From Angiostrongylus vasorum (lineage: Eukaryota; Nematoda; Chromadorea; Rhabditida; Metastrongylidae), in contig JADANN010000228.1 of NCBI GenBank assembly GCA_018806985.1, positions 124,001-188,000 of the forward strand: a stretch of 64,000 nt of DNA, in the 5' to 3' direction. Position numbers and translations under genes: made by a program. The notes under the pieces are model-generated. The model was not told the origin of the DNA. It did not search any database and saw nothing but the letters and a program-made list of their open reading frames with translations. Within the stretch, counting starts at the first letter, position 1; each line of letters starts with the position of its first letter. Positions 1 to 11,700 of the stretch are shown here, in pieces.

Positions 1-31
1 TTGATCAACGCCGAGAGCTCTATTCTTTTTT
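1..31 (+). repeat. 3' tail of an R1 SINE-like element
   Basis: The window opens in the last 30 or so bases of an R1 repeat: the segment beginning ttgatcaacgccgagagc and running into a T-rich end. The same ending closes the full copies at 50138 and 8121. The rest of this copy lies outside the window. Confidence 0.7.
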
Positions 32-2299
32 ATCGTTGCTTATTACTTATTTATTATTATTACGAGTGTCATAATATTATTTTAGCATTATTTTAGGTAA
101 TACGAATGGTTGCATTGCTCGTGGTAATTTTATACTATGTGGTGAAGTTGTTCGTGGTGGAATCGAATTCACGCCCCGAATACAGCGTTCCTGCTCTTGA
201 ATACGATTCCACACATAAAAGCGGTAATTGTCTTTATATCACACTGGAACTTTACAATAAACCAGTTGTTACAGAACCAACTATGCAGCTTTTTCCTAGT
301 TCATAAGAAGGGATCGGTTTTCCTTTTTTCGTCTCTTTCGAATCTCCATGTTATTTGATTTCTGAGCAAATTTACCACCTATAGCTCTTTTTCGAAATCA
401 ACTAACGTCATTAGGAGGCTTAGGACGTAAAAACTATTTTATTAGTTGTTTTTTTACACTTATCGAGTGCAAATGGTGTTACAGGCTGAGTATGTAAACG
501 TTTTTCTCGGTCGCTGAAGAAATTAACTTAAACAAATGCAACGAGTCCTAACAGTTGTTCACTTGAATGATTTTATAAGCCTTAACATGCCTTCGAAAAG
601 AAAAAGAAAAAAAAACTCACTATCGTGCTTGTTTCATCGATTTCACACCTACGAATTTTGTTTTAATTCATTTAACGCAGCGCTTTCTTTTTAGCTATTT
701 TCCTCTCTAAACTTATTGGACATGTGGTGTTTTTGTTTCTTGGCCACGTTTTTCTTCTATACGTAGCTTGGAGTTGTTTCATAGTAAGTCATCACTGGGT
801 TGTTAACTTTCTTGGATTATTCTTCTCGTTTTCTTTTCACATTCTATCTTATTCGTTCATTTCAAGCTTTGCCGTCACTCATCGAATCGAACTACCAACA
901 AGGATTATCATGTTGCATGTCCTATTCATAACATTATCGTCTTGGAACAACCGATCGAACAAGCTATGTATGGCAAAAAGAACTGAAAGCTGTCTGGATA
1001 CATTTGAAAGCTTATGAATAACGCATAAATCCATGCTGCGTCAGAAATGAGGTCTACGACTAAAGTTCCATCCACGTAGCGTATTAAGATGCTTTTATAT
1101 TTTTTGTGTTCTTCTTGCGGGTTGCTTTTGCACATAATGAGACAATTTTTATATTCGTCATGATGATATCCTCTTCAAGGAATTTATATTTGTTGCCCCT
1201 ATGAAAATCACTATGGTGAATAAAGTTTCGTAGATAAATTTACGATCTCTTTGTTATGTAGTTGATTTCATTTACAATAGTGTACAAGGTTTTCGTTTAT
1301 GCACGAGCTTTCTTATACCGCACATGGATGCTTATTGATTAAATCGCGGTGTTAATCAATAAAGTGGACATTGTGATATTGATAATCGTTTAAGCATCAA
1401 TCGTATATGGTGAAATTGAAGACGACTGGTCAAATTCTATACATATCGCTTGAGTTATGAGACTCGAAATGTCATTCTAATTGATTGTCAGAGGTAAAGA
1501 AATGAAAGAGAATAATTCGAGAGAAAGCTTTAGTTTTAGCATTGTGATGATGATGATTTGATTTTTGATGTTGTTGATTTATTTAGTTAAGACCTGCTTG
1601 GAGAAAAAGGTTGCAAAAACACGCTTTGAATTGATAAAATTAGTGAAATAATTAAGAGATCCTACTCAAAGAAACGACTGAGCACTAGCCAGAGGTTCAT
1701 TTGCTCTTAAACATGAAGATTCCCTATGAAGAAACGAAACACCTTCTAGTAGGGTTCTCTGTAAGGTTGCAAAGATGACCCAAACTTTAATGGTCAACAA
1801 TGGCCAGCGGTTTGAAGAGAACGCGACATACAAATTTCGTATTGCGTTTGTTGACATATAATTCTGTTTTGAACTATCGTGTAGTGAGTAGCGGTGACAA
1901 ATCTTTTAATCCAGTTAATTTTTTCTTGTCAGTGTTTCGGTTACTGCACTGCTTTCTTACGACAATAACATATTAATCCCGCAGGTGATTCTTGAGCAGG
2001 TCAACAGTTGATTTTAAAATTTACTGTGTACTGCTGGCTTCTGTGCAAGGTGTGGATGTGACCAATGTTTTCATTACGACAACTGAATACCATTCAACAA
2101 CGTTCACGTTGATGAATAGTGGATGGTGAATGTCTAACAATGTTTTAATTTTCATTTATTGCCTATCCTCTTTAATTCAGGGTATAATGTGACGTACAAT
2201 CACAAGAATAGTGAGCTATGAGCAAAACTCAAAACCTCAGCTGGGCCTTGTACCCGCCTATTACCCCTTATGGTGTGACTCATGTCCTTTTATCTCGGC
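32..2299. other. Region without recognisable genes
   Basis: AT-rich sequence with short open frames on both strands. The longest, 724-1017 on the plus strand, gives a hydrophobic 97-residue peptide with no motif I know and no convincing splice context. I see no RNA gene and no repeat of the named families here. Confidence 0.5.
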
Positions 2300-2425
2300 C
2301 GTATTTTTATTTCATCAGTGCTATCGGTTGTCGTGGTGGATAGCACGTCGTTCCCCGAAAAACAGTAGTCGTGGGTTCGAAGCCCAACTGAGATTCTCGA
2401 TTTTGCTTATATCTCAGTATGCCCA
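2300..2425 (+). repeat. R4-type tRNA-like repeat head
   Basis: The stretch includes a B-box-like sequence, gtgggttcgaagcccaac, and ends gattttgcttatatctcag. The same layout recurs at 45900-45995 (ggttggtgttttggatagca, then a B-box, then a tail containing tttgcttctatatcagca). It is therefore a tRNA-derived repeat head and not a functional tRNA, since no acceptor stem closes around it. Confidence 0.5.
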
Positions 2426-2715
2426 ACGATCAAGTCCTCACAACTAGAGGCGTTCTTAAAATATCGCAAGAATGCTACTGGATCATCGAAGAAAGACTGA
2501 TGATGAATTGCCTTACTTTGATGGACTTATATCAAATAAGTTATGTTAAGAATTATGCCCACAATAGTTCACAGTGTAGAAGTATTTTTAAAAAAATGAC
2601 CTTTATAACCGCTATTATTAAAGATCAAGCTTCATTATTCATGCTAATATGGTTTAAAAAGTCTGCGTAATTCAGCTTAAGAAGAGAATCTTAACTATGG
2701 TGCCAAATATATTAA

Positions 2716-5700
2716 TCAGTTCATAGAACTCCACTCGATGACTTCACCATCGAAGGCGTTGTATTTTAGTGCTATCCAGTGCGGTGGCCAGAAATCAGTA
2801 GCTACGAGTTGCGTTTCAATGCCATGTTCTCGTGTAAAATCATGATTGTAGTAGACTCTCTGTCCTCGAGAAAGATATCCCAATCCAGTAGCCAAATGTT
2901 GACACCGATGCTAAATTGTTACAATGTAGATAATTAAATTTCTATGCAATTTTCACTTTGTAACAAGGCTAAGAAAGTTTTCGCTAGCTGAACGTCGCTT
3001 CCGAACAGCTTTAGATATTAGCAAGAACTGTATAAGTGATGAATATATAAGCGTATTCTTAGAGCGAAAAGCAAATATTTTTCTATTTTTTTTATCTGAT
3101 CCGTCTTCATGTCTACTGTGCTGATCCTAGCACTTCTCACACCCAACCCGTTCCCTGGCATCCATCATCCACGAAGGCCTTCTAGGTTTTTTACATGTGC
3201 CTTCGGTTGCTGCTTGAGGATTTTTCGTTTCACCTTGAATGTCGTAGAATGCTGGTCGAGTAGCTCTCCCTAGTGTCCTGAGATAGTCGGGCAGGAGCGT
3301 GTGTAACTGGATTGCAAAGAGTGATTCTTTCCCAGACAAGTCCGGTACCAAAACAAATATTGGGATCGACATTGTTACTTATTCGATTCCATTGCACTAT
3401 TAAAAACTATCGGATGCATGCAATGCAGTGGTCGGAGGCGCCCGGCAATACATATGAGATGGATCCCTAGGCTTCAGGCTCACCAAGCCTTCCCTAGTTG
3501 AAAAGTCGTCACGCATCTACCCGTGGGATTACAAGCGTAGAATAGCCAAAAGACTGCACATCATGATCACATCATTCCTTTAATATGAAAGATGATCTTA
3601 TTTAGCAGATCAGCCCAATGTAAAAATATTATCAATATAGTGTGGTCATGATCTAATCCACATCCACTTAACTTTGCTAAAAAAAAGAACATCGAGAGGT
3701 TTAAAAACATCAATAGGTCTGTGTTTGTTGTAGATTCTGCTATATTATATGGAGCATGTAGCGTACTATGCGGTTCACCGATAGCAAAAGCATTGTTCAA
3801 CTCAGCTTCGTTGCTTACAGGCCTCCTATCCAACCGGAGTAAGGAAATTGCTTAAGAAACTCGTCCAGAATCATCTAGCTCCCTTCAATCCAAGAAACGT
3901 GGCCACTATTTGTGATGAGAATCGTGGAAAGGCTATCCGAGGATTTCAGAGAGAATCGACTCAACCAGCATTCAATGGCATTTATAAAGAGGATGAAGAA
4001 ATTCGTAAGCAACAGCCGAACCCATACATAAAAAGTTCAAAGACCTTCCTAGATAATGGATGGGAAGAAAGGAATCGAATTCAGTATATGTAGTATATGC
4101 GGAGACGGATCATGTGAAAGATTTATATATTTATTGAACATCTTACCTGTGAGAATAACTCGGTCACAGAATTGACGACTAAACTCCCATTCTATGGTCG
4201 GAGGTCGATAATCTAGTGATGATACTTGGAGACGATGATGATTTCTAAACACTTTCATCGCCCATTCAGGATCATCAGACATCACAAATGTATACGGTAA
4301 GCGAGAATCTTCCTCACGAGCTGAAATAATTTTGAGATGACAATGAGATAAAAGGTGGTCGTACCTACAGTTCAAACGTGTTTATGATCGCAATTTAAAA
4401 AGGATATACTAAAAAAAGAGAGACCAATAAAACTAGAAGTGTTATGGTAGGAACTGATTCATTTTTTTAGAAACACAGGAGGCGGAGGCAGCGCAGTGGT
4501 CATAGGTGCCTCGCGATACAAAAGTGGTCCTTGATTCGATGGTGGGCGCTAGGCTCACTAAGTTTTCTATCCCTGCAGGATCTACAAGTTGGAACCACGG
4601 TTTTCTGGGGAGGAAATCTGCACTGACTTGGTAAGTCACCGCAAGTCATTATGTAGGCCAGGTACGCATTCAATCACGTCTAACGGTGCTTAATGGAGTC
4701 TAATCCATGGTGCATCTCTCAAGAAATCATCAACGCCAAACGCTCTATCCTTCATTATTCTTCAGAAACATTTAGTTCTTTTCAAAAGCACTCACTACGA
4801 TAACCAGCTAAGAGATAATGGAAGTTTGTGGTCCCAAAAGATCACTGAAAACTGCTATATTTGGGTTCTTCTTATGTTGTCCTTGTCAACGATATGGCAT
4901 CTACCAGTAGAATCTCTTCGCAATTCGTTACTACTTTTCTTAAAGTAAGCTTAAAATCTACGCGAGACACCCCATTGCAAAACGTCTACAACTTGAAGGT
5001 TCCAAGTGTGGTAGTACACTTAGGCCCCACTGCCCTCAAAGAAATCGATGATTTCACTATAAAGTATTCAGTCAGCGGTTCTTATCCTTCTAAGCAAGTC
5101 TGCTATTAGTTTTCCAGCCCAGGAGAAACGGAATGCTACGCATGGAGAAAGAAATCGAATCACTGACCACGTGTCTTTTGTAGAGAGCTTCTAAGTATTG
5201 AGCTTCACATGCTCTATATAAACAATAGTGCATAAAAACCATTCATGAGACAATTCCAAAACTTTTAAAAACTTCTTCAAGTTTGTCAGATATTCGATGT
5301 GGATTTTTAGCCCCCTTAACCAACCGACCTTTATCGTGCACGTATTTCACTGCTGCACTAGTGAACTTGTCATCAGATGCTAAGGATTCAGTTGAATTCG
5401 TCATATCACCGCGTCGAATATGAATACAGACACTGAAAAGCATCGATTAAATCCATTAGAGGAAAGTGGAATTTGTCCTGTAAGAAAGCTTTATCGAGTC
5501 GCAAACTATGTTTATATAAAAAGCAAATAACTGTCGTTAAAGAGGAGACATACTTTAATGCAGTCCTTTTCGGTTGAATCTTGAATAAAGTGTCGAGAGA
5601 ATTACGAACACGTTCGGATGCTGTGAAAAAACGACGAATCACATCGGAGCTGAGATTGTCGAAGAATTTATAGCTCTGAAGTCATCCAACCAAAATCATG

Positions 5701-8700
5701 AGGAAGCTATACAGAAGTGAAAAAAAGTGTTACAGCATTGATCTAGTAGAAATACGTAGAGCTATTGGTATCATCAACGAAATTTCATTTATCTCATAGC
5801 GTCATCATTTTTTCATCTTCTGTCTAATTATTCTTCTCGTAGTAACGATAAAACCAACGTTCATCTTTCATTGAGTTATTAGAGGGGAAAACATGAACTC
5901 AACTCGCTATACAAAAAATGCTATACCACTGAAAATTTTTTACGTGATTGGACTGGTAGTTCAATCAAATGGCAAGATGTATGAATAGTTGAAATTGAGC
6001 TTTACGTAGGGAAGTAGAGATTCTCACTAACTGGTATTATAGACAAGTTGAGTTCATGTTTTCCTCGCTAATAACTCAATAAAAAGATGAACGTTGGTTT
6101 TATCGTTACTACGAGAAGAATAATTAGTCAGGAGATGGAAAAATGATGACGCTATGAGATAAATGAAGTTTCGTTGATGATTAGTTTTCAAACCACCAAT
6201 AGCTCTACTTATTTCCACTAGATCAATGCTGTAAAGTTAAAGATAATTTTAAGAACTTTCAGCGAAATAGAATAGTATGTGCTTCTGATAAGACTACTTC
6301 TTCTTGCGTGTTTCGAATATCTCATTCATCTTTCGTTTCAATAAATAAGGTTTCAGTTTGTTAATAAAAAATACTACTTCATGATGGAAAGCTTTTCTTG
6401 GAAGTTTAGTGAAGTTCTTTCAATCTCCTAAAGCCTGAATCTGAATGCAACCAGATATTCAAATGAGGTGCTTCAAAAAACAGTAGTTAACCTGAAGACT
6501 TTACTTTCTAAAGTGCCGTTCAACAACAAATTTGTTGTGGACTTCCGCCAACTTCCGTCAACTTTGTATTATTATCTAAATTTCTGTTCACATCGCAGAT
6601 GTGAACAGCTGGAATGAGCTACGATGGAAAACAAAGCAGTTTCTTCCTTGATGGCTTTTTCCTTCCGGAATCCATTCCGTTTTTTCTGATTCGTTTCATG
6701 AAAGACACAAAAAGGATGTTATTGACTTTTGTTCAGAAACTTGGACTAATCAGTGCTTTTGAATCAAATTTCAATTTGTAACGTTATTTTCCTTCATAGA
6801 TTCCTTCCTCACACATCAAATCAATATTTTTCTATATTACACATCAAAAAGATATACAAACCTGTAAGTAGAACATTTTCAGTGTAACTGCATGTTCTGC
6901 ATCGTTAAGTAAAACTGTATTTATGATATTTCTATCGAATGTACAACAACCTTTATATGGTACATCAAGAACCGTCAGCGGACCACAACTACTCTAAAAC
7001 AAAATATTACAGCCAGTTTTAGAAGACTACAGTACACATTTGATAGGTTTCATCTTATTTGGAAACTACTGAAGGATTTGCGAGCTCGCAAATTTGTGAA
7101 TACAAATGAAAATCTGTTGTATAGCAGTGAAAAGAAGTTTGAATAAGAGAAAACTGGAATTGACGGGTGATTGGTGATGGCAATGATCGATAGAACTATC
7201 TGGGAGAGAGGCGAAACGAAGGACACGCATGGTGTGGTGGTGAACGCGTTACTCCCCGAAAGGACAATAGCGCGTTCGTTCCCCACCGCAGACACCTGCG
7301 GTCCGGAGTTGTGCAAATATCTCAGCATTGTAGAAGTTATATTTCGCAAAATACCCTGCCGTTAAAAAGAATAGGCAGTAAATAAAAAGATTAAGATTGT
7401 GATTATAACTGCAGCCTCATCTTAACTGGGTTCAACGCCGATTTGGGCTCACTGGATCAATCCCGTTGACGGATGATTGCTGATGGCAAAAGATCCATGC
7501 AACTAGCTGAGAGACAGGCGAAACAAAGTACCCGTATGATTTGGTGATTAAGGCGTTACCCCCGGAAAGGACAATAGACGTGCGGTCCGGAGTTTTGTAA
7601 ATATCTCAACATCATTGTCGTTGTTTCACAAATAATACCCTGACGTGAAAACTTGTAAAGGCAGTAAATAAAAAGTGAATATTGTGAAAACCGGAATTCG
7701 TAATGGAAAATACTGTGACTATGGCAAAGAGAAAAAACGTCTAGGAATGGAAACGACTTTTTTAAACTAAGAATGGCACGTATCAAAATAAGTGAGAAGT
7801 CCTTAAGATCTTATGTACTTCAGTTATTCCTCATGTATTCTACGTTAATACTATGATGACAGTTCTCCGATAAAGGATGCTAAATGGTATGGCTTAATAT
7901 ATGAATCGTCCGAAGAGAAAAAAAAACATTATAGAACTGATTACCGCATCCATAAAGAATTCTTGGACGTTTGGAAATAATTCAGTGATGAGTCGAATTT
8001 TGTCGTTCATGTAATTTTCGTATACCACTGCAGCTCTGGAAACAAACTTGCGTAATTTGCTATAACTCTTGTTAAAAGCAGTAAAGAAAAAGGTGAAAAT
8101 TGAGACACTACGGAAAAAGGGCTCATGTGGAGCAGCGGTCGAAGGCGCCGTGCAACACACACGTGGAATCGGTCCCCGCGCCCCCTGACCCATCAAGTCT
8201 TCCATTCCTTCGGGATCCGCAAATTGGTACCAGACTTGTCTGTGAGGATAGCATCACTGGCTCGATACACAGGTAGGCCACCGCGAGGCATTGTATAAGC
8301 CAGATATGCATTCAATCATCTCCAACGATACTTAATAAAGTCTGATGGTTGGCGTGTCCTTCAGAGATTGATGAAAGCCGAGAGCTTTATCCTTTTATGG
8401 AAAAATTAGCGGCGAAAATTGTTGGTAAGTTTTGAAATTCAGTTCATACAAGGCAGCCAATCGACTTATAAACTGGCTGATCCTGTGACTGAGTTCAGTA
8501 ATTTCATTCATTCATGATGAAGCTTCACCCAAAATCAGGAAACCCACTCCCTTCCTCCAATCTGAATGGAACCTAGTCGTGAATGTGATAATCATACACA
8601 AAGTCCTAACCAGGCTTTCTTGAAATATCAAAAAACTGAGATAAGTTGCACAAATAACGAAGAAGAGTCAGATGAAAATTGTGCTACGGCTCGTACGATC

Positions 8701-11700
8701 CTTAGAGAAAACGAATCTTTAAAGTTCAAGAAACACGCATCTAGCTTTCTCACCTGTATCACCTGTATCATCTGTAGTCCCGCTGATCGTCGAGTGACTC
8801 GAGCGGTCGCCAGTAAATCTTTCGTCTTTCCCTATCGCGTGCAAGGGTGCCCCCAGTGGGTTTTGCTCGCTCTAGGGGAATCGTCGAGCATCATATCTTT
8901 CTTCTAGGCTTTTCGTGAAGAACTCTGACCATCGAGTCGGTGGTCTTCCTGCAATGCGTTTAACAACCCGAGGAATCCAGTCACTAACGGCTCATGTCCA
9001 TTGGTTGTCGTTTATATGCATTACGTGTCCGGCCCACCTTATCTTCGACAGTTTGACGTATAGAACGGCATTTTTGATTTTTTTGTCGTTGACATAGTTC
9101 GGATCCCGTTGACTACCCGTTGCTGATGGCAAAAAGATCGATAGAACTAGCTGAGAGACAGGCGAAACGAAGGACCTGCATGATGTGGTGGTGAACGCGT
9201 TACTCCCCGGAAAGGACAATAGCGCGTTCGTTCCCCCACTAAGAGATCCTTTGCCCGTTTACGGAGCTACCACGTTTCTGACGCTTACATTAAGATAAGA
9301 AGAATCGTAGAGGTGAAAAGATAGGCACGGGGTCAGGTGTTTTTTGATCTGTTCGCTACAATCTCTGTGCTCCTGAATGCTTCCCAAGCTGCTCGCTTCC
9401 GCGTGCCCAATTCTAGAACCACGTTCTTCATCAGGGTGATTTCCCAACTTAGATAAACTTAACTGGGGCAATCGAGGTGTTCATTCCGCTGAGTGTGAAT
9501 GGAGCATATGAAACCAGTCTCTTTTTTGATGATCACCATTTTTACGAAATTTAATCGAAGAACAGTGTTTGCGTAGGTGATGTGGAAGTCGACCTGCATT
9601 CGTCCCAACTGGCTAACGCTTGATGGAACAAGAAGGATATCATCAACAGAATGAGATAGTAATGTCTTGTTCAATCCCTCTTTTTATGTCAATGACAATA
9701 TCGTTGTAGAACGATGGCGTTTTGATGTGAAATTTTTATGTAGGTCACGAAGAATCTTATACTCAGAGGGATGCTTGGAATGCTTAGAGCTTACATGATT
9801 GCTTTTGTCCCAACAAAGTCGAAAGCAAAGATATTTAAACATGAATAGAACTCGGAAGTTCTCTGGTGGCTTCGAACCTGCTATTACACTTTCAGGGTGA
9901 TGAGGTGTTATCTACTGGACCAATCGAGGCCCTTTTTTTGCCTTCCCTCTCTGCCTATTTCACATAACACTCTACCATGAAAAAAGAATAGTAGTAAATA
10001 AAGTTAGGACATTGTGATCTTGAATACTACTTCAATTCAACAGGGTTGAGTGCCGGTTTGTGCTTCTCAAATCATTCCCGTTGACGAGTGATTGATGTTG
10101 GCACTATTAGAGTAAAAAACTGGCCGACGGGAACACAAAAAGGAACTGGGTTGGTGTGCTGGATAACGCTCTCGATGGGCTTTGCAAATGCTTTTTCTCA
10201 ATCTCTTCTGCTTAGACCATAATAGCTGCGCTTCTCCCTTTAAGATCTTCTTTAATTGCCACTGTTTTGCAAATTCCATCGTGAATTCGTGTCTGTACGG
10301 ATCGTCCTCTCCAAGTTCGCCTATTAGCGCGAGTGTTTCCTAAAGCAGACGTCTCCTGGAGAGTTTCGAGCCCCCCAGCTGTCGCAGTGCTGGTGTGAAG
10401 ATCTCGAATAGGGCTGTTGTATTCTAGTCGATTTTACCAATAACTGCGTTCTTCTATGAGCCAACGCATTACCTGAATAAAGTCCAGTTTATGAGGGTTT
10501 TGTGGAGAGTTTCCTCACAATCATTGATAGATCCATTTGTCAGAGCTTTTCAATGACAAATATATTACCTATTTGAACATTTGATCAATTTGTTCTCGCA
10601 AGTAGACAAACTCTAGTAGTATTTCCGCTCATTTGGGTAGCTGATAATTATCATCCATTGTTCATTCCATGGCAGATGGTACTGCGTCTGCTAATGCAAA
10701 TAGTGATTTCTGTGAGTATCCAGTGTTGTTTCCAACTGGCCGATACCGCGGCAATCATCTAGTTGATCGCTTGGAAGGGTGCTTGCCTCTTCACCATTGT
10801 TCTCCTCGTGTTTTTATCGATGCCGCTCCTCATCAATTTACAGGCCTAACTACATTTCTCCCTGTTCCATGTATTTATTGATACACTCTGGTCTCATAAA
10901 GAGATAATCTGTGAAGGCCTAGAGCAGTAGACCAGGTTGACGTTCTGTGTGCTTGTCATGTTTTAGAATAAATCATTCCTGTCGCACCATGGGCTTCTAG
11001 CAAACTGAGCTTTCATTACACTTATGGCCAGCCCTATCTTCTTCCCTTAATGGGCTTAATATTTATCGTCTCTGCTGCAATGGAAGCACTCCACAGAATG
11101 ACGATCTCGGAGTGCAAGCGTAGGTTGAATTCTGATTTTCCATTCATGCGCACAGCATTCTTCGACTTCACTACAAGCTGTAATTCGCCGAGATGGTGAT
11201 ATCCTGTAAAGGCATTTCCCTATCGGAATGTTAAGAGCCCAGTGGAAGAGCCTTATGTGTAATGCAATAGCGTAACTTCATCAATTCTGGAAAAACGAAA
11301 AAGGCATTGAAAGTCGATAAGAGAATTTTTGTAGTAAAGAACTTTGCCTCATCCATTTTATTCGGTAAACCTATAGGCAATGTATTACTGCATTTTCAAA
11401 CATCTAGACAACTTTCACGAGAATACATTCGCCAACAATAAACACTCAAAACAATATTCGACGACCTTATCGGATTCGGAGATCTTTCATATAGACAAGA
11501 TGTCTAAGGTGTATTCTTTGCCACGGCTACTATTTATAAGGTTAACTCTAAAAAGTTATAAGACCTTAAACGCTCACTTTAAAATGGGAAATTCCATAAT
11601 GTAAAGTCGTTGCTGTCAGGCAGTCACGTAAATTCAGATGACAGTCTTAATCGCCCTGTTCGAGATACCAAATGTTTCACGAAGTCACCATAAAATTGTA

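Noticed and set aside
724..1017. Hydrophobic 97-codon frame as a membrane protein gene
   Set aside because: It is T-rich and low in complexity, with no motif and no splice partners.
2320..2400. Candidate functional tRNA gene
   Set aside because: A B-box is present but no acceptor stem closes, and the same block is part of a repeat at 45900-45995.
7171..7365. 64-codon plus-strand frame and its relatives at 8992, 31573 and 34237
   Set aside because: All are translations of R3 repeat copies (the recurring FPGSNAFTT / SFVSPVSQL peptides).
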